Numbered from the stretch's first letter, positions 9,190 through 21,493 are shown. The stretch is 64,000 bases of DNA from Sulfurimonadaceae bacterium (GCA_028683835.1 JAQUHB010000002.1:83949-147948), one strand, 5' to 3'. A program made the numbers and translations. Notes: a model not told the origin generated them from the letters alone.

Positions 9190-9636
9190 TTAGATAGCAG
9201 TAGTTGAAATATTGTCAAGTACGTCTGACATCTTTGCATTTTGAGATGCGTAGATTTTGTTGTAGTTTGCTTGAAGAGCCAAAGCAAAAGCTGGTTTATC
9301 TTGAACATTTAAAAGTTCTGCCAAAGTATCTACAGACTCACCATGTCCTTTTGAGATTTCACTTGCAAGTTGATCCATATTTGATGCAACAAACTCCGAT
9401 GCTCTATCATTCATAACAAACTGTGTTTTTTTACACCCAAGTGTACCTGACGTGATACCAAAAGTCTGGTTCAAAAAGATACCGTTCGTTGTAGCTTGAA
9501 GTGCAAGCATAACAGCTGAAGAGTTATCTCTAATGATCATCGCGCCAAGACCACAACCAGTTTGGTCGTTTACCGTCGCAGAACCTGTCGTAGCCAAAGC
9601 CAATGCTACCACCGCACCCAATAAAATCTTTTTCAT
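9190..9636 (-). CDS. DUF3015-family exported protein
   Basis: This small periplasmic protein has a clear signal peptide (MKKILLGAVVALALATTGSA). The mature part has the DUF3015 pattern: GCGLGAMI near the N terminus, then TSGTLGCK, with two cysteines that could pair. Function is unknown. A GTG at 9642 extends the frame by two codons, but the ATG at 9636 has AAAGGA 8 bases upstream and is preferred. It is a single-gene unit with its own -10 and a strong terminator, and so may be highly expressed (inference). Confidence 0.82.
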   Translation of the reverse strand: MKKILLGAVVALALATTGSATVNDQTGCGLGAMIIRDNSSAVMLALQATTNGIFLNQTFGITSGTLGCKKTQFVMNDRASEFVASNMDQLASEISKGHGESVDTLAELLNVQDKPAFALALQANYNKIYASQNAKMSDVLDNISTTAI

Positions 9637-9666
9637 AGTCACATCCTTTAATTTAAAATCTTGGTT

Positions 9667-9672
9667 AGTATA
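9667..9672 (-). promoter_or_regulatory. Probable -10 element for the DUF3015 gene
   Basis: TATACT on the minus strand about 30 bases upstream of the ATG, in the 136-bp gap between the DUF3015 and SYLF genes. Confidence 0.4.
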
Positions 9673-9772
9673 GAAATATTTACCTTAAGTGATGTTTATT
9701 TGACAACAAAACCATTAATATTATTTATCCTTTTTACACACACGAGTACAAAATCAGACTTACAACCAACTT

Positions 9773-10336
9773 TTAATTCAAATCCTCATCTTTCCAATAC
9801 TTTGTTCCTTGTATAGTTGCTTGAAGAGCAAGTCCGTTTTGCGTGAGTTTATAGATTCTTACACCTGGTTCGACTGTTATAGAAGCATTTAATGCTCCAC
9901 CATCATTTCCAGCTTTTGCCGCCGCGTCAGCTTGAGCATTTGCTTCCCAACCATTCGTTACAAAATTATCAAAAACTTTTTTATTTTCAAAGATAAACAC
10001 AATTCTAAAATCTTTGACACCAAGTCCAAAGCCAACTCCGCCTGACGCCATATTCATATAGATATTTTGTCCTGTTTGATTGTTATGTGCCACACCTTTT
10101 CCACCCTCAGCAGAGAGTAAAATAAGATTGACTCCAAGATTGGAAAATGTTGCGTAACCATAGGCATTTGCTATCATCTTCCTTGAGTCTGGCGCATACT
10201 TATAGACCAAACCAAGTGTTTCTTTACTTGTAGTTAAACGATCTTGTCTCAATTCCATATCACTCTTTCCTGACCAAAAACCTGAAAACATCATTATCAT
10301 CGTTATCATTACTAAAAACAATTTTACAAACTTCAT
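9773..10336 (-). CDS. SYLF-domain (YSC84-like) lipid-binding protein
   Basis: The protein has an N-terminal hydrophobic signal (MKFVKLFLVMITMIMMFSGF) and a SYLF domain, recognised from IANAYGYATFSNLGVNLILLSAEGGKGV, the glycine-rich MASGGVGFGLGVKDFRIVFIFEN, and ITVEPGVRIYKLTQNGLALQ. The family binds phosphoinositides in eukaryotes, and its bacterial role is not settled. An ATG four codons further upstream exists, but the one at 10336 has GGAGG upstream and overlaps the aat TGA as ATGA, so it is chosen. Confidence 0.85.
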   Translation of the reverse strand: MKFVKLFLVMITMIMMFSGFWSGKSDMELRQDRLTTSKETLGLVYKYAPDSRKMIANAYGYATFSNLGVNLILLSAEGGKGVAHNNQTGQNIYMNMASGGVGFGLGVKDFRIVFIFENKKVFDNFVTNGWEANAQADAAAKAGNDGGALNASITVEPGVRIYKLTQNGLALQATIQGTKYWKDEDLN

Positions 10337-11007
10337 TTTACCCTCCATTCATGATTTATCTCTTCAAATACAACACTTTGAAGCCGCATCAGAAAATAAT
10401 CTCGTGCGACCTCTTTTGCACCTAAACTTGCGAGATGCGGAGTAGGAACTTGACAGTCTATAAAACTATATCCCCACTCCTTTAAATGCTCTACCAAAAC
10501 AGCAAAAGCGGCTTTTGAAGCGTCACTCACTCGTGCGAACATACTCTCTCCGCAAAACACTCCGCCGACCACCACGCCATAAGCTCCGCCGACAAGTTTC
10601 CCATCCTGATACGCTTCCACGCTGTGCGCTTTGCCCATACCGTAGAGCACATTATACGCTTCTATTATTTCAGGTTGAATCCATGTTCCGTTTTGTCCTT
10701 CACGCGGCACTTTAGAGCACTCGGTGATAACATCTAAAAAAGCGGAATCAAACTTGTAGGTAAAATGTTTCATTCTTTTTTTGAGTGAAGGGCGAAGTTT
10801 AAAATCAGAAAGTTCTAAGATAAAACGCGGATCCGGAGACCACCAAAGGATGGGGTCACCTTTGGCATACCAAGGGAAAATCCCATTTTGATACGCACGA
10901 ATAAGTCGAGAGGGAGAAAGATCGCCACCATATGCTACGATACCATCTTCAGAAGCATCTCGGGGATCGGGGAAAATCAGCTGATATGAGAGTCTTGGAA
11001 TCTGCAA
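10333..11007 (-). CDS. aat: Leucyl/phenylalanyl-tRNA-protein transferase
   Basis: It adds Leu or Phe to proteins with N-terminal Lys/Arg, creating primary N-degrons. Family motifs are present: FPDPRDASEDGIVAYGGDLSPSRLIRAYQNGIFPWY and WWSPDPRFIL near the N terminus, then GTWIQPEIIEAY, AHSVEAY, and GGAYGVVVGGVFCGESMF. At 224 aa it is full length. It lies 3 bp after clpA and upstream of the SYLF gene. The tagging enzyme, the unfoldase and the adaptor of the N-degron pathway are therefore co-transcribed. Confidence 0.96.
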   Translation of the reverse strand: MQIPRLSYQLIFPDPRDASEDGIVAYGGDLSPSRLIRAYQNGIFPWYAKGDPILWWSPDPRFILELSDFKLRPSLKKRMKHFTYKFDSAFLDVITECSKVPREGQNGTWIQPEIIEAYNVLYGMGKAHSVEAYQDGKLVGGAYGVVVGGVFCGESMFARVSDASKAAFAVLVEHLKEWGYSFIDCQVPTPHLASLGAKEVARDYFLMRLQSVVFEEINHEWRVK

Positions 11008-11010
11008 CCT

Positions 11011-13190
<2,180 letters not shown>

Positions 13191-13191
<1 letters not shown>

Positions 13192-13490
13192 TACTCTTCC
13201 TCCATAGTTGCTTTAAGTGGAAAACCCTGTTCTCGGGCAAGTTTGTGGACTTGCATGATCTTTGTCTCTGCAATCTCATAAGTGTAAACGCCGCAAAGTC
13301 CTTTATCTTTTTTGTGGATATCAAGCATGATCATCTCAGCTTGCTGATAGTTTTTATGAAAGACATTCATAAGTATGTCGATTACAAAATCCATAGAAGT
13401 ATAGTCATCATTTAGAAGAAAGACTTTATATTTTTTTGGCAAAGCGACGGAAAGCTCCGCGCCTACCTCATACTCTGTTTTTATACTCAA
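13191..13490 (-). CDS. clpS: ClpS adaptor protein
   Basis: ClpS binds N-degron side chains and delivers them to ClpA. The core PKKYKVFLLNDDYTSMDFVIDIL carries the substrate-pocket NDD motif, and DIHKKDKGLCGVYTYEIAETKI is the ClpA-contact end. The start is a TTG (13490) with AGGA about 6 bases upstream. It is followed by clpA with a 1-bp overlap and then aat. Confidence 0.95.
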
Positions 13491-13571
13491 AATAGTTCCT
13501 GAAAATAGTGTTTAAATATCGAAGAATCAACTTTACCTATTTTTTTGTGTTTCTTAGCTTAAACTCTTTAG

Positions 13572-14807
13572 CTATTTTGCCGCATTTAAAAAATCATCAA
13601 TAATATCTCGCGGATTTTCAAGTCCAACTGAAACACGGATAAGTCCATCAGTGATCCCAAGAAACACTCTTGTCTTTTCATCAAAATCTCTATAAATCGT
13701 CGAAGCCATATGTAAAGCCAAAGTTCTGCTGTCGCCAATATTTGCTGTAATGGTTGCAAGTTTTGTGCCATTTAAAAACTTGTAAGCCTTCTCTTGTGTT
13801 CCCATATCGATAGTAAAAAGTGTACCACATCCGTTTGCAAAATCAGTTTTATATCTTTTATGATGCGGATGAGATGAGAGACATGGATGGTTTACATGTA
13901 AGCCTCTCTCATTCAAACCTCGCACGATTTTTTCCACACTCTCTACGATTCTGTCCATTCGAAGCGGTAAAGTCTCGATTCCAAGCATTGTGAGATAGCT
14001 GTTATATGCACTCGCACTCATCCCAAAATCACGCATCGCACGCTTTTTGGCATTGGCAATAAGTGCCATTTCACCCATCTTCTCTATAAATTTATGAAGT
14101 TCAGGATAACGTGCTGTTTTAAACTTGTCCTCGCCCTGGTTTATAGCACGAAATACTACCGCACCACCTAGTGCCGCAGCATTTCCGCTGATGATCTTCG
14201 TTGTAGAGTAGACGACGATATCTGCGCCAAGAGAAAGTGGAGCGATACTTAAAGGTGTAATAGTATTGTCCACCATTAACGCGACACCGGCATCATTGGC
14301 AATTTTTGCTATTGTCTTGATGTCTGGAAGACGCATATTTGGGTTACCAACACTTTCTAAAAAGATAATCTTAGTTTTATCGGTAATCGCATGTTTGATT
14401 GCTTCGAGTTCATCGACATCAAAAAATGAAGTTGTAATACCAAAACGCGTCAAAGTCTCACTGAAAAATGAGTAAGTTCCGCCAAAAAGTCCGCCGATGC
14501 TCACTATCTCATCGCCAGTTTTTAAGAGTGACATACATGCCAAAGTGGTCGCCGCCATTCCAGAACTACATACAACAGCACTAACTCCGCCATCCATATT
14601 TGCAAGGATACTTTCAAGCTGTGCAGACGTGGGATTTCCCATTCGAGAGTAAAGAGGTTTTTTCACACTGCCATCAAAAATCCCCTCAGCAGTCTCGCTG
14701 TCGCCATATCCAAAAGAAGCAGAACCCACTATGCTCGGGCTTATTGCGCCCTCTTTTTTCCCGACAGATTGAACAAATTGTGTACAAAAATTTTCAAAAC
14801 GATTCAT
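13572..14807 (-). CDS. Trans-sulfuration family PLP enzyme (probable O-acetyl/succinylhomoserine sulfhydrylase)
   Basis: This is a Cys/Met-metabolism PLP enzyme of fold type I. The cofactor lysine is K204 in VVYSTTKIISGNAAALGG. SRMGNPTSAQLESILANMDGG and SSGMAATTLACMSLLKTGDE are the usual cofactor and neighbour-subunit regions, and NGCGTLFTIDMG and RVSVGLENPRDIIDDF form the C-terminal domain. Members include MetY/MetZ, cystathionine gamma-synthase and methionine gamma-lyase. Sequence alone does not settle which, though sulfhydrylation in methionine synthesis is most likely in this phylum. It is divergent from bioD across 47 bp. Confidence 0.85.
   Translation of the reverse strand: MNRFENFCTQFVQSVGKKEGAISPSIVGSASFGYGDSETAEGIFDGSVKKPLYSRMGNPTSAQLESILANMDGGVSAVVCSSGMAATTLACMSLLKTGDEIVSIGGLFGGTYSFFSETLTRFGITTSFFDVDELEAIKHAITDKTKIIFLESVGNPNMRLPDIKTIAKIANDAGVALMVDNTITPLSIAPLSLGADIVVYSTTKIISGNAAALGGAVVFRAINQGEDKFKTARYPELHKFIEKMGEMALIANAKKRAMRDFGMSASAYNSYLTMLGIETLPLRMDRIVESVEKIVRGLNERGLHVNHPCLSSHPHHKRYKTDFANGCGTLFTIDMGTQEKAYKFLNGTKLATITANIGDSRTLALHMASTIYRDFDEKTRVFLGITDGLIRVSVGLENPRDIIDDFLNAAK
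13892..13901. repeat. TTACATGTAA palindrome, copy 3
   Basis: Exact copy inside the trans-sulfuration enzyme gene, read as Leu-His-Val. Confidence 0.9.
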
Positions 14808-14832
14808 AAGTAAACCTAGTATAGAATTGCGA

Positions 14833-14839
14833 TATTATA
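14833..14839. promoter_or_regulatory. Overlapping divergent -10 elements
   Basis: In the 47-bp gap between the divergent PLP-enzyme and bioD genes, TATTAT reads on the plus strand and TATAAT on the minus strand from the same bases. This would be a compact bidirectional promoter. Confidence 0.35.
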
Positions 14840-14854
14840 ACGAAAAGTTGATAT

Positions 14855-15502
14855 ATGAAAAAAAGAATATTTATAACCGCAACAAATACTGACATAGGCA
14901 AAACTTACACGACAAAAAAACTTTTACACGCCTTTGCTAAGATGGGTTTGGCTGTTGGTGTTATCAAACCAATTGAGACGGGCGTCGTAGATGAGTATGC
15001 ACCCGATGGAGAGGAACTTTTAGAGTGTGTAAAATCGCTCAATCCAAAACTTTGGTCTCTTGAAGTGGAAGATATCGTTCCCATAACTTACGCTCTTCCA
15101 GCCGCTCCCTTTGTCGCTTCAAAAAACACCTCTTTTGACCTAAAAAAAGTATTGCGAGCACTTGAGGCGATGGAAGCAAATTGTGATATCGTGCTTATCG
15201 AAGGTGCTGGCGGGCTTTATGTGCCAATAGATAAAAATACTATGATGATCGATCTTATCAAAATACTGGATGCCAAAGCTCTTTTAGTGACTCACTGCTC
15301 GCTTGGATGTATCAACGATACTTTACTTAATAAAAAAGCTCTGGAAGCCTTACTTGTAAGCCATTTAATCGCATTTAATTGTAAAAAAGAGGATGTAAAT
15401 TTTGCCACGGTATCGCTTCCATATTTTGAGCAATCTGGACAACAAGTGTTAAAAGTCGATGATGATATTGATTTGATATGTGAACTCTTGTATAATCTAT
15501 AA
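14855..15502 (+). CDS. bioD: Dethiobiotin synthetase
   Basis: It closes the ureido ring of dethiobiotin from DAPA, CO2 and ATP in biotin synthesis. The P-loop variant TATNTDIGKTYTTKKLL lies at the N terminus, with the substrate lysine in GVIKPIETG and the VLIEGAGGLYVPI motif. Length (215 aa) is typical. It starts a plus-strand run with pyrB and pabB; these are unrelated pathways and no other bio gene is present here. Confidence 0.95.
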   Translation: MKKRIFITATNTDIGKTYTTKKLLHAFAKMGLAVGVIKPIETGVVDEYAPDGEELLECVKSLNPKLWSLEVEDIVPITYALPAAPFVASKNTSFDLKKVLRALEAMEANCDIVLIEGAGGLYVPIDKNTMMIDLIKILDAKALLVTHCSLGCINDTLLNKKALEALLVSHLIAFNCKKEDVNFATVSLPYFEQSGQQVLKVDDDIDLICELLYNL

Positions 15503-15522
15503 AAAATTAAAGAAGTAAGACT

Positions 15523-16401
15523 ATGCAGCATTTAATCCGTACCGACGACTTTTCCACACAAGAAGTAAACTCCATTTTAGAAGACGCAAAGCACTTTAGC
15601 GACGGTCATTTTGAAAAAATATTACAAGACAAGATAATCATCACACTGTTCTTTGAAAACTCAACAAGAACGCGTAGTTCATTTGAGATCGCGGCAAAAC
15701 GTCTCGGTGCTGAGATGGTGCATCTTGATGTCTCAAAAAGTTCTACAAAAAAGGGGGAAACACTTGTCGATACAGCGATGAACCTTGATGCCATGGGTCC
15801 TCATGCCATCATTGTCCGTCACGAAAATGCCGGTGTCCCAAAGATACTTTCAAACCATACAAAAGCCTCTATCATCAACGCAGGTGATGGCGCTCATGCA
15901 CACCCGACTCAGGCACTTTTAGACCTCTACACACTCAAAGAGCATTTTGGTGAGGTGAAAGGAAAACGCGTTGCAATAGTTGGAGATATAAAAAATTCAC
16001 GTGTTGCAAACTCTAATATCGAGCTTTTACAAAGATTTGGAATGGAAGTAATCTTGGTCGCTCCGCCACAATTTTTACCAAAAACATCTTTGTACACGAC
16101 ACACAATCTCAAAGAAGCTGTTGAAAATGTGGATGCTATAATGAGCCTTCGTACGCAGACAGAACGTCACTCTTCACAAAACTACGCTTCACTTAAAGAC
16201 TATGCGAGCGATTTTTGTGTGACAAAAGAGCTTTTGGGTGAAAAAAACATCATCGTCCTTCATCCAGGACCTGTACATCGAAACATCGACATCGATGATG
16301 CACTTTTGGCAGATGAGAGATGCAAAGTTTTAGAGCAGGTTGCAAACGGTGTCAACATCCGTATGGCGGTACTTAAAAAACTGATACAGCATGCTAGATA
16401 A
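15523..16401 (+). CDS. pyrB: Aspartate carbamoyltransferase catalytic subunit
   Basis: It joins carbamoyl phosphate and aspartate in pyrimidine synthesis. The carbamoyl-phosphate motif [20 protein letters not shown], the [16 protein letters not shown] loop, [34 protein letters not shown] and [12 protein letters not shown] are all present. Length (292 aa) is typical. No pyrI regulatory subunit gene follows. Its last 11 bp overlap pabB. Confidence 0.97.
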   Translation: MQHLIRTDDFSTQEVNSILEDAKHFSDGHFEKILQDKIIITLFFENSTRTRSSFEIAAKRLGAEMVHLDVSKSSTKKGETLVDTAMNLDAMGPHAIIVRHENAGVPKILSNHTKASIINAGDGAHAHPTQALLDLYTLKEHFGEVKGKRVAIVGDIKNSRVANSNIELLQRFGMEVILVAPPQFLPKTSLYTTHNLKEAVENVDAIMSLRTQTERHSSQNYASLKDYASDFCVTKELLGEKNIIVLHPGPVHRNIDIDDALLADERCKVLEQVANGVNIRMAVLKKLIQHAR

Positions 16402-17326
16402 ACTAGGATTTCTCGCATCTGCGGGAGAACCTTTTCTCTTTTTTACAGATTTTCAAGCTTCAAAATTTCATGTTTATAGACTCGATGAACTCGAAGAAAA
16501 TGATATAGAGTTCTGTTTTGATGCAAATTTTACTTACAAAAAACACGACCTTACTTTACAAAAATTTCCAATTTCATTTTTAAATTATAAAGAAAAATTT
16601 GATAAATTGATAGAAAATATCAAAGCAGGCAACACCTATCTTTTTAATTTGACAGCACCGACTGTGCTTACATCTAAGCATAGTTTTAAAGAGATATTCA
16701 GTGCCGCAAACGCGCCCTTTAAACTTCGTTATAAAGATGAGTTTATCTGTTTTTCTCCTGAGCGCTTCATTACTATCGAAGATAATAGTATCTCTACTTT
16801 TCCCATGAAGGGTACAATTGACGCTTCTACTCCAAATGCAAAAGAGATAATTTTAGCAGACGAAAAAGAGATGGCAGAACATGTGATGATTGTTGATCTT
16901 TTACGTAATGATCTTGGAATCGTCGCAAATGATGTCCAAGTAGAGAAGTTTCGCTATACAGAGATCATCAATGCGGGAGAAAAAAAACTCTTACATGTAA
17001 GCTCTAAAATAGTCGCAAAACTTCCAGATGATTGGAGAGAAAATCTCTCTACCATTTTGCAAAAACTGCTTCCAGCAGGAAGTATCAGCGGAACACCCAA
17101 AAAAAAGACCGTGGAACTTATCAAGAGAATAGAAGGGTATGAACGAGGCTATTTCAGCGGTGTATTTGGAGTGTTTGATGGAAAAAATCTTCAAAGTGCC
17201 GTCATGATACGTTTTATTGAGAATCAAAATGGACAACTTATTTATAAAAGCGGTGGTGGTATCACTTTAGATAGTGACGCTTTGAATGAATATAATGAAC
17301 TCTTAGATAAAATATATATTCCGTAA
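16391..17326 (+). CDS. pabB: Aminodeoxychorismate synthase component I
   Basis: It aminates chorismate for p-aminobenzoate and folate synthesis. The chorismate-binding domain is present without a long N-terminal region (311 aa, the short form): [55 protein letters not shown] and [18 protein letters not shown]. The PIKGT-type motif indicates PabB rather than TrpE. No glutaminase (pabA) or lyase (pabC) gene is adjacent. Confidence 0.92.
   Translation: MLDKLGFLASAGEPFLFFTDFQASKFHVYRLDELEENDIEFCFDANFTYKKHDLTLQKFPISFLNYKEKFDKLIENIKAGNTYLFNLTAPTVLTSKHSFKEIFSAANAPFKLRYKDEFICFSPERFITIEDNSISTFPMKGTIDASTPNAKEIILADEKEMAEHVMIVDLLRNDLGIVANDVQVEKFRYTEIINAGEKKLLHVSSKIVAKLPDDWRENLSTILQKLLPAGSISGTPKKKTVELIKRIEGYERGYFSGVFGVFDGKNLQSAVMIRFIENQNGQLIYKSGGGITLDSDALNEYNELLDKIYIP
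16991..17000. repeat. TTACATGTAA palindrome, copy 4
   Basis: Exact copy inside pabB within the 12-base form CTTACATGTAAG, read as Leu-His-Val. Confidence 0.9.
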
Positions 17327-17335
17327 AGAGGCACT

Positions 17336-18724
17336 ATGAATATAAATAATTTTCTAACAAGCGGACTCCTCTTTAAAAATGAGGAACAAAAAATACAAAA
17401 TCGTTATAGTATGGTTAACATCTCTTTTATACTCTCCTCTCTTGCTCTTATCTATGGAGCTTTTCATAACTATTTTTCAAACGATATCACACTCTCATAT
17501 CTTGAAGTTGGAATCGTTTTTTTCAATATACTTTTAACTCTTTTATTGAGAGTAACAAGAGAGTATTTTGAAACTATTACTACCATCTTGTGTCTAGAAT
17601 ACTTGATATTTTTCAACCTACTTATACTTTTTCATGTTCCAAATGAGCTCAAACATATTTGGATATTTACCTATCCGATAGTTCTTTTATATTTTACAGA
17701 CAAACATGGAATATATTGGATCGGTGGGTTTTTGGCAACGATGTTTGCACTCAATCTTCAACCTTTTATCCCAACAAACTACACACTCTATCAAATCTCA
17801 TATTTAGCTCTTGCTCTTATCACAATCACTGTCATCATTCAGCTTTACAGAAATAAAATAAATGAGTATGAAACAACGATACAAAAACAAAACAATGAGC
17901 TTGAAAATTTTTCACACCTGCTTCAAGATGAAGTGAAGCAAAAGACCAAAGAGCTACTTTTGATGAATCAAAACCTTGAAAATCAAGTGGAACAAAAAGT
18001 GAATGAGCTTTTAAAAAAAGACAGAATCATCCTCTCACAATCTCGTCATGCCGCCATGGGTGAGATGATTAGTATGATTGCACATCAGTGGAGGCAGCCA
18101 CTCTCCAACATCACCCTCCAAATCTCAAATCTTCAGATAAATTCGATGTTACGAGAGATAAAACCACAAGAGATATTGACAAAACTAGAAAGTATTTCGG
18201 ATACGATTATCTACCTTTCTGAAACTATTGATGATTTTCAGACATATTTTCACCCAAATAAAGAAAAAGAGAGTATCAGTACCTGTAAGATTATAAAAAG
18301 AGCTATTAGCTTTACAGAACCTAATGCTATAGCAAAAAATATTGATATTGACAATAAGTGTAAAAATGATATTGCTATTAATACACACTCTAATGAACTT
18401 GTTCAGGTACTTATCAATATCATAAATAACGCTATAGATGCAACAATACTTAACAATCCATCAAATCCTTCGATTATTATTGATAGTGATTATTGCGAGG
18501 AAGATGAGTATATCTATCTTAATATAAGAGACTATGCAGGTGGAGTTTCAGATGAGATCAGAGAAAAAATATTTGAACCTTATTTTAGTACAAAGGGAAA
18601 AAATGGCACCGGCATCGGACTCTATATGAGCAAAATGATTATAGAAAATCATCTTGATGGCAGAATAGACGTACGTAATCAGAACGGCGGTGCAACGTTT
18701 AGATTGAAAATACCTATCAATTAA
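17336..18724 (+). CDS. Membrane sensor histidine kinase
   Basis: The N-terminal half (about residues 25-172) contains five to six hydrophobic helices and no large periplasmic domain, so it probably senses a membrane or intracellular signal. A charged coiled-coil (about 173-232) leads to a HisKA domain with phosphorylated H250 in MISMIAHQWRQPLSNI. The HATPase domain has an N box at LVQVLINIINNAIDA and G boxes at YAGGVSDEI and GTGIGLYMSKMII. No response regulator lies next to it. It starts 9 bp after pabB. Confidence 0.92.
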   Translation: MNINNFLTSGLLFKNEEQKIQNRYSMVNISFILSSLALIYGAFHNYFSNDITLSYLEVGIVFFNILLTLLLRVTREYFETITTILCLEYLIFFNLLILFHVPNELKHIWIFTYPIVLLYFTDKHGIYWIGGFLATMFALNLQPFIPTNYTLYQISYLALALITITVIIQLYRNKINEYETTIQKQNNELENFSHLLQDEVKQKTKELLLMNQNLENQVEQKVNELLKKDRIILSQSRHAAMGEMISMIAHQWRQPLSNITLQISNLQINSMLREIKPQEILTKLESISDTIIYLSETIDDFQTYFHPNKEKESISTCKIIKRAISFTEPNAIAKNIDIDNKCKNDIAINTHSNELVQVLINIINNAIDATILNNPSNPSIIIDSDYCEEDEYIYLNIRDYAGGVSDEIREKIFEPYFSTKGKNGTGIGLYMSKMIIENHLDGRIDVRNQNGGATFRLKIPIN

Positions 18725-18726
18725 AA

Positions 18727-19155
18727 TTATTTTTTGGAAGCTTGATACTCTACAAATGCCGCACCAATATCTTCTTGGAAGTCTACAGCTTCTTTAAATC
18801 CGGCAAGATCCCATACGCTTTTCTCAATTTCTGGATCTACAAAATGTGTCACAGGAAAGAAGTGTGACCGAAGAGACTCTGGCATCGGATCATTTCTGTC
18901 TATTAAAACTTTTACAACGTTATTTATCTTCGTTTTGATAGCAGGATCTTTAAGCGTTTCGTTCTCAAATTTTTTACACCAGTGACATCCGTCTCGCACG
19001 ACAACCAACATCATTAACTTATGCTCTTTTTTCGCCGTAGCCAAACCCTCTGCATAAGAGTTGATATATCCCAATTCATTTGCGGCAACAGTTGCTTGAT
19101 TTGCCCATAATGAAAGAGCAAAAACTACAAGCAAAACAACTTTTTTCATATCCAT
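18727..19155 (-). CDS. Exported thioredoxin-fold protein
   Basis: A signal peptide (MKKVVLLVVFALSLWANQA) precedes a thioredoxin-like domain with the redox pair C57-HW-C60 in RDGCHWCKKF and the cis-proline-like FPVTHF further on. The family resembles the Thioredoxin_7/DUF255 group of periplasmic thiol oxidoreductases. It lies 2 bp downstream of the TonB-like gene. Met3 is the likely start. Partner protein unknown. Confidence 0.82.
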   Translation of the reverse strand: MDMKKVVLLVVFALSLWANQATVAANELGYINSYAEGLATAKKEHKLMMLVVVRDGCHWCKKFENETLKDPAIKTKINNVVKVLIDRNDPMPESLRSHFFPVTHFVDPEIEKSVWDLAGFKEAVDFQEDIGAAFVEYQASKK

Positions 19156-19157
19156 CC

Positions 19158-19907
19158 TTAATGTAATCTATAATTTATTGGCAGTTCTAAAACCAAATCT
19201 TCTGAAGGTGCTGGAAGCTTACCATCTAGTGCTTCTATAGTTTTTTGAGCTGCACTATCGAGTATTCCCTGTGAGCTTTTCGTAATTATAATATCTTTTA
19301 TAGTACTATTTTTTAAAAGCGTAAATTTTACCACAACTTCTCCTTGAATTCCTCTTTTTCTCGCACTCAATGGATAATAGAAATTCTCTTGCAATATTGT
19401 TCTTATAGCGGAAAGATTTGTCTGCACATACTGCTTTTGTACGGAAGGTTTTGGAACTTGTGTTTTATGCTCTATACTTTGAAGAGTTTTACTCTCTTGC
19501 ACTACAGGTTGTAACAGAAGTGTCTTATCTGGCGTTGGCGCAATCACTGTACTGTTTTGCACTGATGGGTTAGTACTTGGCTGAACTATCTCTTTTTGCA
19601 CCGTATTTTGAGGAGCTATCTCTTTTTTTACAGACTCAAACACTTGTTTGGGAGGAGGAAGTTTTTTAACTTCTTGTTTTGGAGGATTTTGAATCACTTT
19701 TTGAACCGCTGGTTCCTCTTGTGACTTACATGTACAGCTACTTTGAACAACACATTGACAAAGATTGATAGGCATACGCTTTTCTTTTTTTGGCAGTGTT
19801 ACAAAGTTATATAAAAATAAAGCAAAACTAAGTAGAACCAGATGAACACCAAGAGAGATAAAAAAAGAGCTGCGGCGAGGTATCATCTTATAATGATACC
19901 GCAGCAA
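19158..19907 (-). CDS. TonB-like energy transducer
   Basis: The protein has an N-terminal membrane anchor (about residues 14-34), a long Pro/Gln/Val-rich linker crossing the periplasm, and a C-terminal TonB domain with the hallmark YPLSARKRGIQGEVVVKFTL and a SSQGILDSAAQKTIEAL stretch. A Cys-rich patch (CQCVVQSSCTCK) just after the membrane helix is unusual. The frame opens with TTG at 19907, but the ATG at 19886 (MIPRRSSFF) is more plausible and lies inside a hairpin. No exbB/exbD is adjacent. Confidence 0.85.
   Translation of the reverse strand: MLRYHYKMIPRRSSFFISLGVHLVLLSFALFLYNFVTLPKKEKRMPINLCQCVVQSSCTCKSQEEPAVQKVIQNPPKQEVKKLPPPKQVFESVKKEIAPQNTVQKEIVQPSTNPSVQNSTVIAPTPDKTLLLQPVVQESKTLQSIEHKTQVPKPSVQKQYVQTNLSAIRTILQENFYYPLSARKRGIQGEVVVKFTLLKNSTIKDIIITKSSQGILDSAAQKTIEALDGKLPAPSEDLVLELPINYRLH
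19869..19905 (-). promoter_or_regulatory. Hairpin enclosing the TonB-like start codon
   Basis: On the minus strand GCTGCGG pairs with CCGCAGC, and inside them TATCAT pairs with ATGATA. The probable ATG (19886) is in the inner stem, and the hairpin lies between amt and the TonB-like gene. It has no T-tract, so it is not an ordinary terminator. It could limit translation of the second gene. Confidence 0.35.
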
Positions 19908-19936
19908 CTGTTACAGTTTTGTTAATAGGCAAGATG

Positions 19937-21115
19937 TTAGATTGCGCGTCTAAATTCCGGATATGCTTCCACACCACATTCAACGACATCCATTCCTTGA
20001 ACCTGCATATCATTTTCTGCACGAAATGGAACTAATTTGTTGATACTATAGATGATTATATACGATACAACAAAAGTAAATGCACCCACAACTGCGACAC
20101 CTTTGAGCTGATCTAAAAATGAAATTTTATCAACAAAGATACCAACAGCAAGTGTCCCCCAGATACCGTTTACCAAGTGAACAGAAAGTGCACCGACGGG
20201 ATCATCAAGTCTGAGTTTATCAAACAAAGGGATAGCAAAAACGACTAAAGCACCACCAATAGCACCGATCAGTAAAGGTGTATGGATATCATACAGATTT
20301 GCTCCCGCTGTAATGGCTACAAGCCCTCCAAGCGCACCGTTTAAGATCATAGTGATATCAAAAAGTCTATATCTAAAATACATAATGACTCCTGCAATAA
20401 TCGCTCCTGCCAAACCTGCAGTATTTGTGTTTAAGATTGTCAAAGCGACACTGTCTGCCATCTCTTTTGTCGAGATAGAACCGACAGATCCGCCATTAAA
20501 TCCAAACCAACCTATCCAAAGCAAAAGTCCGCCAAGAACAACAAGTGGAATATTTGACGCAGGAATAACTTTAATCATATCATTTTTATATCTGTCTTTA
20601 CGTGCACCAATGATAAAGATTGCCGCAAGAAGTGCCCAGCCTCCAGTTGAATGGATAACAGTCGAACCAGCAAGGTCAAACATATGAAGCTCTAGCGGAG
20701 TACCTTTTAAGAAGTTTGCCCCCCAGCTGATGTTTACAACAAGAGGATAGATCACAGCACCCATAACGACAGCAAAAATAGCAAGAGGAATCATACGCAC
20801 ACGCTCGCTCACGCCGCCGCTCATGATATTGATAGTTTTGCCGACAAAAGCCATCTGAAATAAAAAAGCCGCCCACATACTATATTCTACTTTTACCCAA
20901 GTTCCAAATGCGAGTTCATACCCGACAAGCAAGAAAGCTGTAGAAGCAACCGCATAGATCATCACATTTGTAGTGAGAACCGCTGTAACGTTTTTTGTAC
21001 GAACAAGTCCCGCTTCAAGCATCGCAAATCCTGGTACCATAAAGATAATGAGTACCATTGAAAAGAGCATAAAAAATGTATCTATAATATATTTAAAATC
21101 TAACTCCGCGACCAC
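19937..21115 (-). CDS. amt: Ammonium transporter
   Basis: This Amt/Rh-family channel has about eleven membrane helices. Recognisable segments are MVPGFAMLEAGLVRTKN, STGGWALLAAIFIIGARKDRY, the GWFGFNGGS motif, and HLVNGIWGTLAVGIF with a pore histidine. Length 392 aa. The start is GTG at 21115, directly after the glnK TAG, so the two are translationally coupled. Only one amt is in the window. Confidence 0.96.
   Translation of the reverse strand: MVAELDFKYIIDTFFMLFSMVLIIFMVPGFAMLEAGLVRTKNVTAVLTTNVMIYAVASTAFLLVGYELAFGTWVKVEYSMWAAFLFQMAFVGKTINIMSGGVSERVRMIPLAIFAVVMGAVIYPLVVNISWGANFLKGTPLELHMFDLAGSTVIHSTGGWALLAAIFIIGARKDRYKNDMIKVIPASNIPLVVLGGLLLWIGWFGFNGGSVGSISTKEMADSVALTILNTNTAGLAGAIIAGVIMYFRYRLFDITMILNGALGGLVAITAGANLYDIHTPLLIGAIGGALVVFAIPLFDKLRLDDPVGALSVHLVNGIWGTLAVGIFVDKISFLDQLKGVAVVGAFTFVVSYIIIYSINKLVPFRAENDMQVQGMDVVECGVEAYPEFRRAI

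Positions 21116-21493
<378 letters not shown>

Noticed and set aside
20313..20687. 124-codon plus-strand frame opposite amt
   Set aside because: Lies wholly inside a clear transporter gene on the other strand; composition mirrors membrane codons.
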